The translations under genes were made by a program, and so were the position numbers. The notes below the pieces were generated by a model, which saw nothing but the letters and a program-made list of their open reading frames with translations, had not been told where the DNA came from and made no database searches. From Treponema sp. CETP13 (GTDB lineage: Bacteria > Spirochaetota > Spirochaetia > Treponematales > Treponemataceae), in the NCBI GenBank assembly GCA_001885315.1, contig MLPZ01000009.1, positions 1 to 64,000 of the forward strand: DNA of 64,000 bases. Direction: 5' to 3'. Numbering within the stretch: position 1 is the first letter of the stretch; each line of letters begins with the position of its first letter. Shown here in pieces: positions 17,658-26,855 of this stretch.

Positions 17658-18404
17658 ATGCATATATTTGCACATCGAGGATTGAGTGGGGCTTACCCAG
17701 AAAATACGATGGCCTCTTTTAAGGCTGCCGTAGATACAGATTGTTATGGTATTGAATTAGATGTTCAGTTAAGTAAAGATGGCGAAGTTGTTATTATTCA
17801 TGATGAAACTATTAATCGTACAACTAATAGAAATGGTTTTGTACGAGATTTTACACTTAGTGAATTGCAAAGTTTTAATGCGTCAAAATTACATACTTTG
17901 GCAGCAGCAAAAGAATATATTCCGACTTTTTATGAATATTGTTCTTTTATAAAAAAACATAAACAGATTACAAATGTTGAATTGAAATCAGGTGTCTTTT
18001 ATTATGAAGGTTTAGAAGAAAAGACACTCAAAATAATTACAGATTTTGGGCTTGAAGATCGTATATTGTTTTCTTCTTTTAATCCCCTTTCTCTTATAAG
18101 AATTCAGCAACTTATGCCAAAAATACTTGGCAAAAATAAACCAGTAATTCCATGTGCTTTGCTAACAGGAAGTGCTATCGATAATGTAGGAGCTCTTTGC
18201 CGTCAAAACGGTTTTGTAGCTTGGCATCCTGGCTTACATCAGTTAAATAAAAAGCATATAAAAGAAAGAGTTCTTAACTGTCATGATAATGGAATCGAAG
18301 TTAATGTTTGGACGGTAAATAAGGTTCATGATTATAATCGTCTAAAAAAAGCGGGCGTAGATGGTGTTTTTACTAATTTTAGTAAAAAATTTTCTTCGCT
18401 ATAG
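17658..18404 (+). CDS. Glycerophosphodiester phosphodiesterase
   Basis: A GDPD-family TIM-barrel enzyme splitting glycerophosphodiesters to glycerol-3-phosphate and an alcohol. The catalytic elements are clear: AHRGLSGAYPENT at the start, IELDVQLSKDG with the metal-binding acids, and IHDETINRTTN with the second His. A C-terminal NVWTVN follows. There is no signal peptide, so it is a cytoplasmic UgpQ-like form (248 residues). Its ATG follows the stop of the radical-SAM gene by 1 nt, with AAGGAG inside the end of that gene. Confidence 0.93.
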   Translation: MHIFAHRGLSGAYPENTMASFKAAVDTDCYGIELDVQLSKDGEVVIIHDETINRTTNRNGFVRDFTLSELQSFNASKLHTLAAAKEYIPTFYEYCSFIKKHKQITNVELKSGVFYYEGLEEKTLKIITDFGLEDRILFSSFNPLSLIRIQQLMPKILGKNKPVIPCALLTGSAIDNVGALCRQNGFVAWHPGLHQLNKKHIKERVLNCHDNGIEVNVWTVNKVHDYNRLKKAGVDGVFTNFSKKFSSL

Positions 18405-18433
18405 TTTTACTAGACGTTGTTAGATTAGTAAAT

Positions 18434-18483
18434 AAAAAAGGCTAATGCATTTGTCAATTGACATTTGCATTAGCCTTTTTTAT
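18434..18483. terminator. Strong bidirectional terminator
   Basis: A 16-bp perfect stem (AAAAAAGGCTAATGCA paired with its complement at 18466-18481) encloses a further palindrome TGTCAATTGACA. Poly-T on one side and poly-A on the other let it end both the GDPD and the rny transcripts. Confidence 0.9.
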
Positions 18484-18509
18484 TTGTTCGCAAATTAATT
18501 TAATCGAAA

Positions 18510-20039
18510 TTATCGAGCATATTCAATAATACGCGTTTCACGAATCATTGTAATTTTTATTCGTCCTGGATAACGAAGATCAGTTTCAATTTGTTTTGCA
18601 ATATTTCGAGCTAAATCTTTTACATCATCATCTGGAATCTTTTCATTATTAACAAGTACTCTAAGTTCTCGACCTGCTTGTATTGCATAAGCATTTTCAA
18701 CACCCTCGAAATTTTCAGCAACTTTTTCAAGATTTTCTAGGCGTTTTACATAGTTGTCCATGGTTTCACGTCTAGCACCTGGTCTTGCTGCTGAAATTGC
18801 ATCTGCAATTTGGACTATTACTGCTTCAATACTTTCAGGTTCGATGTCGTTATGATGAGCTCCAATGGCATTTTGTATAATGCTATCTTCTCCCATTTTT
18901 CTGGCCATATCCATACCGAGTTCTGCATGGTTTTGATCAGAATCGCTTTCTGCACCTTTACCAATATCGTGAAGAACTGCTGCTCGTTTTGCAATTTCAG
19001 TATCAGCTCCAATCTCAGAAGCCAATAAACTTGCAATCATTGCAACTTCTTTACTATGGTTAAGTACATTTTGACCATAACTTGTTCTAAAGTATAAACG
19101 ACCGAGATGGCGTACTCCTTCTTGTGTCATATTGTGAATACCAAGATCGAAGAGGAGCTTTTCACCTTCTTCATAAATCTTTTGTTGTATTTCTCGTGTT
19201 ACTTTTTGAACTATTTCTTCAATACGTGCTGGGTGAATTCGTCCATCACTAATAAGTCGTTCTAAAGCAACTTTTGCTATTTCTTTTCGAACAGGATCAA
19301 AACATGAAATAACAACAGCTTCTGGAGTATCATCAATAATTATGTCAACTCCTGTAAGTGTTTCTAATGTACGAATATTTCGTCCTTCACGACCTATAAT
19401 ACGACCTTTCATTTCATCGCTTGGAAGTGAGACGGTAGCAACAGTTATATCGCTAGTTGTTTCTGTTGCAATTCTTTGAATTGTAGACACAAGAACTTCA
19501 CGTGCTTTTTTTTCAGCAGTAAGTTGAGATTCTTCATCAATTTTATTTAATAAAGCTTGTGCATCGTGACGAGCTTCATTTTCAAGATTCTGAATAATAA
19601 GTTCTTTTGCTTTTTGTTGAGTCAAACCCGAAATTCGTTCAAGCTCTTGTCTGTACTTTTCTTCAATATCGTTTAAAGATTCTTCACGTTTTGTTAATGC
19701 ATTCTCTCTATTTTCGAAACTTTTTTCTTGCGTATCAAGTTCTTGTTTTCTTTTCTCAAGTGCATCTTCTTTTTGTGATAATTTTCTTTCTGCGCGTTGT
19801 ATTTCTCCGCGCCTTTCTCTATTCTCCCGCTCTTGCTGATTTCGTTCCCGAATGAGTTGATCTTTCGCTTCTAATAAAATTTCTTTTTTTTGTGCTTCCG
19901 CCTCTTTGGCAGCATCCTGTTTTACACGTTCTGCAAGTTGCTCTGATGCAGATAATTGAAATCTGGCATAAAGCCAGCGAATTGTCCATCCAAGAATCAG
20001 TCCAGCTATCGGGAGTACTATACACAACACTAATGTCAT
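18510..20039 (-). CDS. rny: Ribonuclease Y
   Basis: A membrane-anchored endoribonuclease that starts mRNA decay. An N-terminal membrane helix (about 2-22) is followed by a long Glu/Lys/Arg-rich coiled coil (about 30-190), a KH RNA-binding domain (GRIIGREGRNIRTLETLTGVDIII) and an HD domain with AAVLHDIGKG and IGAHHNDIEP. The C-terminal part ends with the conserved KITMIRETRIIEYAR. The ATG at 20039 is chosen because GGAGG lies 6 nt upstream. A TTG start 12 nt earlier would overlap that site. The length of 509 residues is normal. It is probably the last gene of the pyrG-lpt run. Confidence 0.95.
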   Translation of the reverse strand: MTLVLCIVLPIAGLILGWTIRWLYARFQLSASEQLAERVKQDAAKEAEAQKKEILLEAKDQLIRERNQQERENRERRGEIQRAERKLSQKEDALEKRKQELDTQEKSFENRENALTKREESLNDIEEKYRQELERISGLTQQKAKELIIQNLENEARHDAQALLNKIDEESQLTAEKKAREVLVSTIQRIATETTSDITVATVSLPSDEMKGRIIGREGRNIRTLETLTGVDIIIDDTPEAVVISCFDPVRKEIAKVALERLISDGRIHPARIEEIVQKVTREIQQKIYEEGEKLLFDLGIHNMTQEGVRHLGRLYFRTSYGQNVLNHSKEVAMIASLLASEIGADTEIAKRAAVLHDIGKGAESDSDQNHAELGMDMARKMGEDSIIQNAIGAHHNDIEPESIEAVIVQIADAISAARPGARRETMDNYVKRLENLEKVAENFEGVENAYAIQAGRELRVLVNNEKIPDDDVKDLARNIAKQIETDLRYPGRIKITMIRETRIIEYAR

Positions 20040-20126
20040 TTTTTCCTCCAACTAGATTAATTCATTATATAACATAGCACAAGGCACCTGTGTTGTCAAA
20101 TAGTAACAAGTTAAATTAAGCAAGAC

Positions 20127-20852
20127 TTACATTTTAAATTCTTTCCCTAAATAGATTTGTCGTGCTAATGGATTTGCTAAAATCTCTTCACGGTCACCAT
20201 AAGCGACTATCTGTCCAGCATTTACAATTAATGCTTTATGAGTAATTTCGAGCGTATCTCGAACGTTGTGATCGGTTATTAGAACCCCAATTCCCAAATC
20301 TGCTAAATGCGATACAGTTTTTTTTATGTCTGCAACTGCGATTGGATCGATTCCTGCAAAAGGTTCATCAAGCAATAAAAATTTTGGTTCTATAGCTAAG
20401 GCACGGGCAATTTCTGTACGGCGTCGCTCACCGCCTGATAAAGAATACGATATTTGTTTTCTTATGTGATTTATAGAAAATTCATCTATAAGATAATCTA
20501 GCTGATGTAGTTTTTCTTTTTTTGTTAAATCTTTACGGGTTTCAAGAATAGACCAAATGTTCTCTTCTACTGTCATTTGTCTAAAAACAGAAGCTTCTTG
20601 AGGGAGATATGAAATCCCACTTTGGGCACGTTTGTACATAGGTTTTTTTGTAATACATGTATCGTCAATAAAAACTTCTCCGCGTGTTGGTTTATAAAAG
20701 CCAACTATCATATAAAAGGTGGTTGTTTTACCGGCTCCGTTAGGACCTAACAAGCCAAGAATTTCTCCTGTATGCATTGTAAAGTCTATACCTTTGACAA
20801 CTTCTTTTTTTCCAAAGCGTTTATATAAACTACTTACACGTAATTCATTCAC
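20127..20852 (-). CDS. lptB: LptB-type ABC transporter ATPase
   Basis: ATP-binding subunit of a lipid-export ABC transporter of the LptB group. Walker A is GPNGAGKTT, the signature is [14 protein letters not shown], Walker B is [13 protein letters not shown], and the H-loop is [11 protein letters not shown]. The phrase [18 protein letters not shown] is characteristic of LptB. The length of 241 residues is normal. It overlaps the LptA-like gene by 8 nt. The permeases LptF and LptG are not in the window. Confidence 0.92.
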   Translation of the reverse strand: MNELRVSSLYKRFGKKEVVKGIDFTMHTGEILGLLGPNGAGKTTTFYMIVGFYKPTRGEVFIDDTCITKKPMYKRAQSGISYLPQEASVFRQMTVEENIWSILETRKDLTKKEKLHQLDYLIDEFSINHIRKQISYSLSGGERRRTEIARALAIEPKFLLLDEPFAGIDPIAVADIKKTVSHLADLGIGVLITDHNVRDTLEITHKALIVNAGQIVAYGDREEILANPLARQIYLGKEFKM

Positions 20853-21537
20853 CGGAACCTTCCTTTGTAGGTATACGTGGCTCGGAAGAATTATTTGTTT
20901 TTTTAGAAGATTCTTCTTCTGAAACCGTACCAGTTACCTTGCCTACAAGAACCATTTCTTCTGTATCAATGTTCATTGTAATTTCTCTTGCGGTATATGT
21001 GTCTTCACCTTTTACTATTTTGGGAGAACCTGAAAGTTCTAATATTTGAGCCTCTTTTCGATAAATGGCAAATGAAGAAGTACAAGTTGCATTTTCTTGA
21101 AGTATTTTTACTGAAACTTGCATAGTTGCAGTTTGAGATGCTTGATCATAATAAATATACTCTGCCTCAATTTTTACATCATTTTCTGTATCATTCATTT
21201 TAACATTCTTTTCTAAAATAGCAACTTTTGTTTCTCTGTCATATTGCATTTCTGAACATTCAAATGTAAATCCACTTTCTATACTTGTGCCACTTATATT
21301 TCCTGTAACAGTAACAATACGATAATTTTTCCCAGATATTTCAATTTTATCAGCAGATATTTCCATATCATCTGTTTTTATGTATGCATTACCTATAAGT
21401 GTTGTTATACTATTTGCATCATTACTCTTGCCACTCATACTGTCAGCTTTAAACACAATATCTTTGGCAGATAATTGAATGGGGAGGAATAAAAAAGAAG
21501 CTATCATCAACACTGCTTTAAAAGATTTATTGGTCAT
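20845..21537 (-). CDS. lptA: LptA/OstA-domain periplasmic protein
   Basis: A periplasmic OstA-like (beta-jellyroll) protein that would bridge the inner and outer membranes for amphipathic lipid transport. A signal peptide occupies residues 1-24 (cleavage near LSA). Repeated strand motifs of the family are visible ([41 protein letters not shown], then a second set). A Ser/Lys-rich C-terminal tail is extra. Identification rests on the fold pattern plus position between the LptC-like and LptB genes, with 8- and 11-nt overlaps. Confidence 0.8.
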   Translation of the reverse strand: MTNKSFKAVLMIASFLFLPIQLSAKDIVFKADSMSGKSNDANSITTLIGNAYIKTDDMEISADKIEISGKNYRIVTVTGNISGTSIESGFTFECSEMQYDRETKVAILEKNVKMNDTENDVKIEAEYIYYDQASQTATMQVSVKILQENATCTSSFAIYRKEAQILELSGSPKIVKGEDTYTAREITMNIDTEEMVLVGKVTGTVSEEESSKKTNNSSEPRIPTKEGSGE

Positions 21538-22135
21538 TATTTATCACTCCGGTGAGAGGTTTTTCTTCTGTGTCTGTTGTCTCTACAGTTTCATTTTGAT
21601 AAATAATACCAGATACATTTTTTTGAAGTGAAAAGGAAGCGTCTTTTTCGCTTGCGGTAAAACCTGTCCCACTCATAGTAAATTCATCAGTGGTTATGGT
21701 AACCGTATCATCTGTAGTTCCTACAAGATTTTCTGTTTTACCATTCCACATCAAATTTTCAGCTGTTATTGTAGCTTTTTTTTCGTAGCTGTGAATAAAA
21801 ATATCAGAAAATAATTGATAGATTTTTGTTTCATTGTTTGCAGCAAATAAATTGCATCGCCCTTCGAGTGATTTCTTTCCTTGAGAGTCATACGAGGTAA
21901 AATTTATGTTTGTGCCAAACATTGCATCCACTCCACAGTATTGTTCAATTTTATCAGCAGAAAACTCTAAGGATATCTTCTCGTCTTTTGTACGTACAAA
22001 ATTAGCATTATCAAACACAAATTCAGGTGAAACAGATTTCTCATTTGTTGTATCATTATAGTCTAATGAGCACGAAAAGAGAAAAAATAAGATGAAAAAG
22101 GTTTCAAATTTCACAAAAAAACGAATTTTTTGCAC
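21527..22135 (-). CDS. lptC: LptC-like lipoprotein
   Basis: A 202-residue exported protein with a lipoprotein-like signal (residues 1-22, ending in FSCS) and an LptC-type domain: PEFVFDNANFVRTKDEKISLEFSADKIEQY, followed by strand pairs such as TAENLMWNGKTENLVG and FTMSGTGFTASEKD. LptC normally passes lipid from the LptBFG transporter to LptA. Proteobacterial LptC is anchored by a membrane helix, so a lipoprotein version is a variation. It starts at GTG 7 nt after the pyrG stop. Confidence 0.75.
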   Translation of the reverse strand: MQKIRFFVKFETFFILFFLFSCSLDYNDTTNEKSVSPEFVFDNANFVRTKDEKISLEFSADKIEQYCGVDAMFGTNINFTSYDSQGKKSLEGRCNLFAANNETKIYQLFSDIFIHSYEKKATITAENLMWNGKTENLVGTTDDTVTITTDEFTMSGTGFTASEKDASFSLQKNVSGIIYQNETVETTDTEEKPLTGVINNDQ

Positions 22136-22141
22136 AGAATT

Positions 22142-23755
22142 TTATTCCTTTTTTTCTTTGTATAATATAGTAGCCCCAACAAAAGCAGAAAACAGTGGAT
22201 GTGGTTGAGTAGGTCGAGAAATAAATTCTGGATGATACTGTACTCCAATTCCCCAAGGATGATTTTTCCATTCTAAAGCTTCAATTTGCATATCTAAAAC
22301 AGAAATAGCAGATGTTAATAAGCCTGCTTTTTCTAAATTATCTTTATATTTTTTATCACAAGTATACTTGTTACGATGTCGTTCAGTAATAGTTGATTTT
22401 TTGTAAATATCTTTTAGTTTTGAACCTTTGGTAATAGTTATCTCGCTATTACCTACTTTCATAAGCCCTGCTGCAGCGAAACTTGATTGTTCTTCAGGCA
22501 AGCTAACAATTGGATAATCAGTATTTTGGATAAACTCTGTTGAATCAGCTTCTTCCCATTTTATAATGTTTCTGGCTGTTTCAATGGCCATGATTTGCAT
22601 ACCAAAATCTATTCCTAAGAAAGGAATATTATGTTCACGTGCATATTGTACACCAGCTAAAAGTCCTAAAAATCCTCGTTGTCCATAGTTTCCTGGAACT
22701 ACAATTCCATCAAATCCTTCAAAAAAAGGTGCTGGATTGTGGGCAGATTCTATATCTTCTGCATCGATTTTTCGTAAATCTAATTTTACACCATGTGCAC
22801 TTACTGCAGCATGTAACAAAGATTCACGAACAGATTTATAACAATCATTCTCGTAGTTTTTTTTGCCTAACATTCCAATTTTGATTGTTTTTTTAGGATT
22901 ATTTATCTTATCTAAAAACTTTTTCCACGGAGTAATATCAGCTTTATGTTTTGTAAAACCGAGCTTTTTTAAAATAAGAGCGTCAATCCCTTGTTCATTA
23001 AAGATAACCGGTAATTCATAAATAGTTTTAGATATATCAGGGGATGTAAATACTGCATTTTGTTCAACATTGCAAAATTTCGCTATTTTATTACGTATTC
23101 CTTCGTCGAGTATGTTTTCTGTACGACACAAAAGAATATCAGGTTGAATTCCTATTTCTTGCATACATTTTACTGAATGCTGTGTTGGTTTGGTTTTTAA
23201 CTCACCACCAGTAATTATTGGTACCAGAGTAAGATGAAGAGAGATGGCATTTCCTTTGCCTGTTTTTCGCATAAGTTGTCGTGTAGCTTCTAGAAAAGGA
23301 ATGGATTCAATGTCACCAACAGTTCCTCCAATTTCAACAATTACAACATCAGCTTGTGTTTGGGCTCCAACTCTTAGAATTTGTCTTTGAATTTCATCTG
23401 TAATGTGTGGAATAACTTGTACCGTACGTCCATTATAACGCCCAGCACGTTCGTTATTTATTACTTCTTCGTATATTTTCCCTGTTGTAATACAGTTTGC
23501 CCCTGTAAGTGTTACATGTGTAAAGCGAGAATAATTTCCAAGATCTAAATCTGTTTCTGTTCCATCACTTGTAACATATACTTCTCCATGTTGATACGGA
23601 CTCATGTTTCCTGCATCAACGTTTATGTAAGGATCGCATTTCATCATTGCAACACTAAGATTACAGCATTCGAGTAGGCTTCCAATAGATGAAGAAGCTA
23701 CTCCTTTTCCGAGGCTTGAACACACCCCTCCGGTTACCAAAATGTATTTACTCAT
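22142..23755 (-). CDS. pyrG: CTP synthase with the glutaminase nucleophile replaced by Asp
   Basis: CTP synthase aminates UTP to CTP using ATP. The N-terminal synthetase domain is fully conserved: TGGVCSSLGKG P-loop, KCDPYINVDAG, HGEVYVT, DGTETDLDLGNY, EIGGTVGDIES and KTKPTQHSVK. The C-terminal class I glutamine amidotransferase domain has the late His-Glu pair (QYHPEF), but the nucleophile motif GICLGMQ reads GIDFGMQ. Asp383 (GAT, plus-strand positions 22607-22609) stands where Cys should be, and the oxyanion motif PGGFG reads PGNYG. Glutamine hydrolysis should therefore be lost and ammonia used directly. The ATG at 23755 is preferred over a GTG 15 nt upstream because homologues begin with MxKYI. 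Length 537 is normal. Confidence 0.93.
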   Translation of the reverse strand: MSKYILVTGGVCSSLGKGVASSSIGSLLECCNLSVAMMKCDPYINVDAGNMSPYQHGEVYVTSDGTETDLDLGNYSRFTHVTLTGANCITTGKIYEEVINNERAGRYNGRTVQVIPHITDEIQRQILRVGAQTQADVVIVEIGGTVGDIESIPFLEATRQLMRKTGKGNAISLHLTLVPIITGGELKTKPTQHSVKCMQEIGIQPDILLCRTENILDEGIRNKIAKFCNVEQNAVFTSPDISKTIYELPVIFNEQGIDALILKKLGFTKHKADITPWKKFLDKINNPKKTIKIGMLGKKNYENDCYKSVRESLLHAAVSAHGVKLDLRKIDAEDIESAHNPAPFFEGFDGIVVPGNYGQRGFLGLLAGVQYAREHNIPFLGIDFGMQIMAIETARNIIKWEEADSTEFIQNTDYPIVSLPEEQSSFAAAGLMKVGNSEITITKGSKLKDIYKKSTITERHRNKYTCDKKYKDNLEKAGLLTSAISVLDMQIEALEWKNHPWGIGVQYHPEFISRPTQPHPLFSAFVGATILYKEKKE

Positions 23756-23762
23756 GCTGTTT

Positions 23763-23791
23763 AGTTTCACATTTAGGCGTTATTTTGTCAA
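23763..23791 (-). promoter_or_regulatory. Possible promoter of pyrG
   Basis: On the minus strand a perfect TTGACA (23786-23791) stands 17 bp before GAAACT (23763-23768), a weak -10 box that ends 7 nt before the ATG. No ribosome binding site is seen between. Confidence 0.45.
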
Positions 23792-23851
23792 CCGAATGCG
23801 TGTGTTTTATATTGTGTTTTTTACCGATAAAACGTTCATGTTATTAATTTA

Positions 23852-23880
23852 TTTACTTTAATAAATCATTCGTGTATACT
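23852..23880 (+). promoter_or_regulatory. Promoter abutting the cheR start
   Basis: TTTACT (23852-23857) and TATACT (23875-23880) are 17 bp apart, and the ATG of cheR follows the -10 box after 6 nt. Confidence 0.6.
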
Positions 23881-23886
23881 ATCTAA

Positions 23887-24702
23887 ATGAGCGATTTATT
23901 GAAAACGGATGAATTTGAAAAATTTAGTAAAATTATTTATGAAAAAAGTGGTATTACATTTTCTAGTACAAATCGTTCTATTTTGGATAGTCGATTAAAA
24001 GAGTTGCTTCGTAGCAAAAAAATACTAACAGTAGAAGATTATTATACGCTTATTACTTCTGATGAGGAAGAAATGAAAGCAATGTTAGATTCTGTGACCA
24101 CGAATTTGACCCGTTTTTTTAGAAACATACCTCATTTTCAAACATTGCAAAATTATGTATTCCCAATACTAATAAAGCAAAAAAAAACTTCAGGAAATAA
24201 GAGTATTAAAATTTGGAGTGCAGGTTGTTCAACAGGAGAAGAACCTTATACGATTGCTATGATTGCCAAAGAAAAATTGCCTTCAGATTTTAAAGTTGAA
24301 ATCACTGCTTCTGATTTATCTTTAAAGTCTTTAATGGTTGGGCGTCAAGGGTTTTATGCTGCTTCGAAAGTAAATGGAATCCCTAAAGAGTATTTAGATA
24401 AATATTTCACGGCTACGGCTTCAGGATATCAAGTTAATCCAGATTTAAAAGAAATGATACACTTCGATTATCATAATCTAAAAAATGATTCTGGGCTTCG
24501 TAATGTTGATATTGTGTTTTGTCGTAACGTCCTTATTTATTTTGATGAAGCTGCACAAAAAGCTGTTATTGATCGATTTTGGAATTCAATGGCTTTAAAA
24601 TCACACCTATTCATAGGACATTCTGAATCATTATTTGGTATGGATACAAAATTTGAATTTGTAAAAACAGAATGGGCTTGTTTATATCGTAAAAATTTGT
24701 AA
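23887..24702 (+). CDS. cheR: Chemotaxis protein methyltransferase CheR
   Basis: CheR methylates glutamates of chemoreceptors using S-adenosylmethionine. The all-alpha N-domain (about 1-75) is followed by the methyltransferase domain with IWSAGCSTGEEPYTIAM, ITASDLSLKSL, NVDIVFCRNVLIYFD and the late GHSESL. The length of 271 residues is normal. It is followed after 8 nt by cheB, giving a complete adaptation pair. The chemoreceptor at 10.5 kb is a possible substrate. The -10 box 6 nt from the ATG predicts a leaderless mRNA. Confidence 0.96.
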   Translation: MSDLLKTDEFEKFSKIIYEKSGITFSSTNRSILDSRLKELLRSKKILTVEDYYTLITSDEEEMKAMLDSVTTNLTRFFRNIPHFQTLQNYVFPILIKQKKTSGNKSIKIWSAGCSTGEEPYTIAMIAKEKLPSDFKVEITASDLSLKSLMVGRQGFYAASKVNGIPKEYLDKYFTATASGYQVNPDLKEMIHFDYHNLKNDSGLRNVDIVFCRNVLIYFDEAAQKAVIDRFWNSMALKSHLFIGHSESLFGMDTKFEFVKTEWACLYRKNL

Positions 24703-24710
24703 AGGAAGTA

Positions 24711-25862
24711 ATGATGGATGAAATTACAATCTTAATAGTTGATGACTCTGCTCTAATGCGTAATCTTATTTCTCGAATTGTAGATGGGCTTCCTGGAACA
24801 AAAGTTGTTGGAAAAGCAATGAATGGAGAAATGGCTCTTAACCGTTTAGAATTATTGCAACCAGATATAATTATTCTAGATATAGAAATGCCTGTAATGA
24901 CAGGCGTTGAGTTTATGAGGGAACGTAGAAAAAGAAATATAGATATTCCTGTTGTAATTCTTTCTAGTATTGCCAGAAAGGGTGCAGCAGTAACTATGGA
25001 ATGTTTGGAACTAGGGGCAAGTGATTTTATTCTGAAACCAACGCTTTCTGAGAACAACGACTTAAAAAAAGTTGCAGAATCTCTTACAGAAGTAATCTAT
25101 AGTTATGGGTCTGCTTATGCAATTTCTAAGGGTAAAAAAATTCAATATACAGATCCTGTTATTGCAAAGCAAACTGTATCGCTCGAAAAATCTAGCGATA
25201 ATTCTTCTGCTACGATTCTTCATTCTCCTTTTGGTGCAACAACAAAAAAGCAAGATCCTATCAAGGCTTTACGTGAGCCTGGTCCAATAGATGTAATTGC
25301 ATGGGGTATTTCTACTGGTGGCCCAAATGCTCTTCGTGAAGTATTTGCAAAATTGTCTTCAAAAATAAAACAACCAATGCTTGTTGTTCAGCATATGCCA
25401 GCAGGTTTTACAGAGGAATTTGCAAATAGTTTAGATCATATCTGTGCTCTAACGGTAAAAGAAGCTTCCGAAGGTGATTTATTAAAATCTGGTCGCATTT
25501 TGATTGCTCCAGGAAATAAACATATTGTTTTAGAAAAAAAAGCGCTTGCAACTATAGTCCATTTATCTGATGAACCTGTAAGAAATGGGCATCGTCCTTC
25601 TGTAGATGTTCTTTTTGAGTCAGTGGCAAAAGAGTATAAAAATAGAGCTTTAGGTATAATTATGACTGGTATGGGGAGAGATGGAGCTACACAACTTGCA
25701 GAATTGCGTAAGCAAGGTTCTCGTACTCTAGGTCAAGATGAAAAAACTTCTGTTGTATATGGAATGCCTAAAGTTGCTTGGAATTTGGGGGCTGTTCAAA
25801 AACAGGTCCCCTTACAAGAAATGGCTGATGCTGTTAATGAACTAGCGATTAATTATGCTTAA
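24711..25862 (+). CDS. cheB: Chemotaxis response regulator and methylesterase CheB
   Basis: CheB removes methyl groups from chemoreceptors. Residues 5-125 are a receiver with acidic pair Asp11-Asp12, phosphoacceptor Asp57 and Lys109. A linker follows, then the esterase domain (about 190-378) with catalytic Ser201 in GISTGGP, His228 in QHMPAGF and Asp324 in GMGRDGA. Two consecutive ATG codons are available; AAGGA lies 4 or 7 nt upstream, and the second spacing is better. The 3' end overlaps the converging RseC-like gene by 4 nt. Confidence 0.96.
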   Translation: MMDEITILIVDDSALMRNLISRIVDGLPGTKVVGKAMNGEMALNRLELLQPDIIILDIEMPVMTGVEFMRERRKRNIDIPVVILSSIARKGAAVTMECLELGASDFILKPTLSENNDLKKVAESLTEVIYSYGSAYAISKGKKIQYTDPVIAKQTVSLEKSSDNSSATILHSPFGATTKKQDPIKALREPGPIDVIAWGISTGGPNALREVFAKLSSKIKQPMLVVQHMPAGFTEEFANSLDHICALTVKEASEGDLLKSGRILIAPGNKHIVLEKKALATIVHLSDEPVRNGHRPSVDVLFESVAKEYKNRALGIIMTGMGRDGATQLAELRKQGSRTLGQDEKTSVVYGMPKVAWNLGAVQKQVPLQEMADAVNELAINYA

Positions 25863-26317
25863 AGGTGAGTGAGACACGCATTGTTTTGTATTTCATTCAT
25901 ACTAGTGTCTACAACTTTTTCGATATAGCTGGAATCAGGATTTTTTTTCCGTGAGCTAGCATATATTATGAGCATTGGAATAAGTGCTCCTAAAAGGACT
26001 CCGAGGACATGAAGTCCTTCTCCTGCTATAGAACCTGTAAGAAACGCAATCCAACTTACGATAAACCAACCTAGAACAGCAAATAAAGCAGGGATTAGGA
26101 TTACAAGACCTGCTTGTTTCCCTTGTGCTTTTCTATTGGCGCCAATTTTTACAAATTGTCCCTCTTTTACTTCAATCTTATCAGGGTTTGTTACAATAAA
26201 GGGCTTCCCAGCTTCTAATTCGCAATGGTTTGCGCAACCCATACAGTGTTCTGTCATTATGGGAGTTACCTTTATTCCATAAGAATCAATTTTATCTATT
26301 TTGGCAAAATCATACAT
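25859..26317 (-). CDS. RseC/MucC-family membrane protein
   Basis: A SoxR-reducing-system RseC family protein: an N-terminal soluble part with the Cys cluster CMGCANHC (usually CxxCxxxxxC or close), then two membrane helices (about 72-95 and 103-120) and a charged tail. Relatives sit in Rnf-type redox systems or sigma-E operons, but neither is adjacent here. It overlaps the TPR gene by 8 nt and is the last gene of the run that begins with the prenyl transferase. Confidence 0.75.
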   Translation of the reverse strand: MYDFAKIDKIDSYGIKVTPIMTEHCMGCANHCELEAGKPFIVTNPDKIEVKEGQFVKIGANRKAQGKQAGLVILIPALFAVLGWFIVSWIAFLTGSIAGEGLHVLGVLLGALIPMLIIYASSRKKNPDSSYIEKVVDTSMNEIQNNACLTHL

Positions 26318-26855
26318 ATTTGTTTCTCCTTGATGAATTATAAGAAAGTGATTTTAATTTTAAGTTACATTCTTCACTACCAGCAATATTTCCTAATTCT
26401 TTATAGGTATCTCGTAAGTTATATAGAGCATCATAGTAGTGAGGATTTAAGGAAACCGCGGTTTCTAATACTTCTGAAGCTTCTTTGTAATCTCCTTTTG
26501 AAAAAAAGAAAACTCCCATATTATTCCACATTCTAGCATTTTGAGGATTTTCTTCTATTCCTGTAGCACAATACATAAAAGCAGAATCAATATCATCTAA
26601 GTTATAGTAGATAAGAGATAATGCTTCAATTACATCTGAGTCTTTAGGATTCAGTTTATAAGCTTCTAGCATTGCTTTTTTAGCAGATTTTAAATTTCCT
26701 GAATCACGATAGGTAATCCCTAAATTAAACCATAGAAGATAGTTTGAGCTTTCTAATTGAATTGCTTTTCTAAAACAAGCAATAGATTCTTTGAATAATC
26801 CTTTAGAAGCTAAGTTTATAGCTTGTGCGTTTAAATTTTCGGCATATTCTTTCAT
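26310..26855 (-). CDS. TPR-repeat protein
   Basis: 181 residues made almost wholly of tetratricopeptide repeats: four to five 34-residue units can be drawn (for example YLLWFNLGITYRDSGNLKSAKKAMLEAYKLNP and ARMWNNMGVFFFSKGDYKEASEVLETAVSLNP). There is no signal peptide, so it is cytoplasmic and probably a protein-binding scaffold. It overlaps the prenyl transferase stop by 4 nt (ATGA) and the RseC-like gene by 8 nt, so all three should be translationally coupled. The partner is unknown. Confidence 0.85.
   Translation of the reverse strand: MKEYAENLNAQAINLASKGLFKESIACFRKAIQLESSNYLLWFNLGITYRDSGNLKSAKKAMLEAYKLNPKDSDVIEALSLIYYNLDDIDSAFMYCATGIEENPQNARMWNNMGVFFFSKGDYKEASEVLETAVSLNPHYYDALYNLRDTYKELGNIAGSEECNLKLKSLSYNSSRRNKYV

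Noticed and set aside
15665-18404. Radical-SAM and GDPD genes as a peptide-modification (RiPP) cluster
   Set aside because: There is no precursor-peptide-like frame, no recognition domain and no transporter nearby; the B12/radical-SAM protein looks like a stand-alone DUF4080 member.
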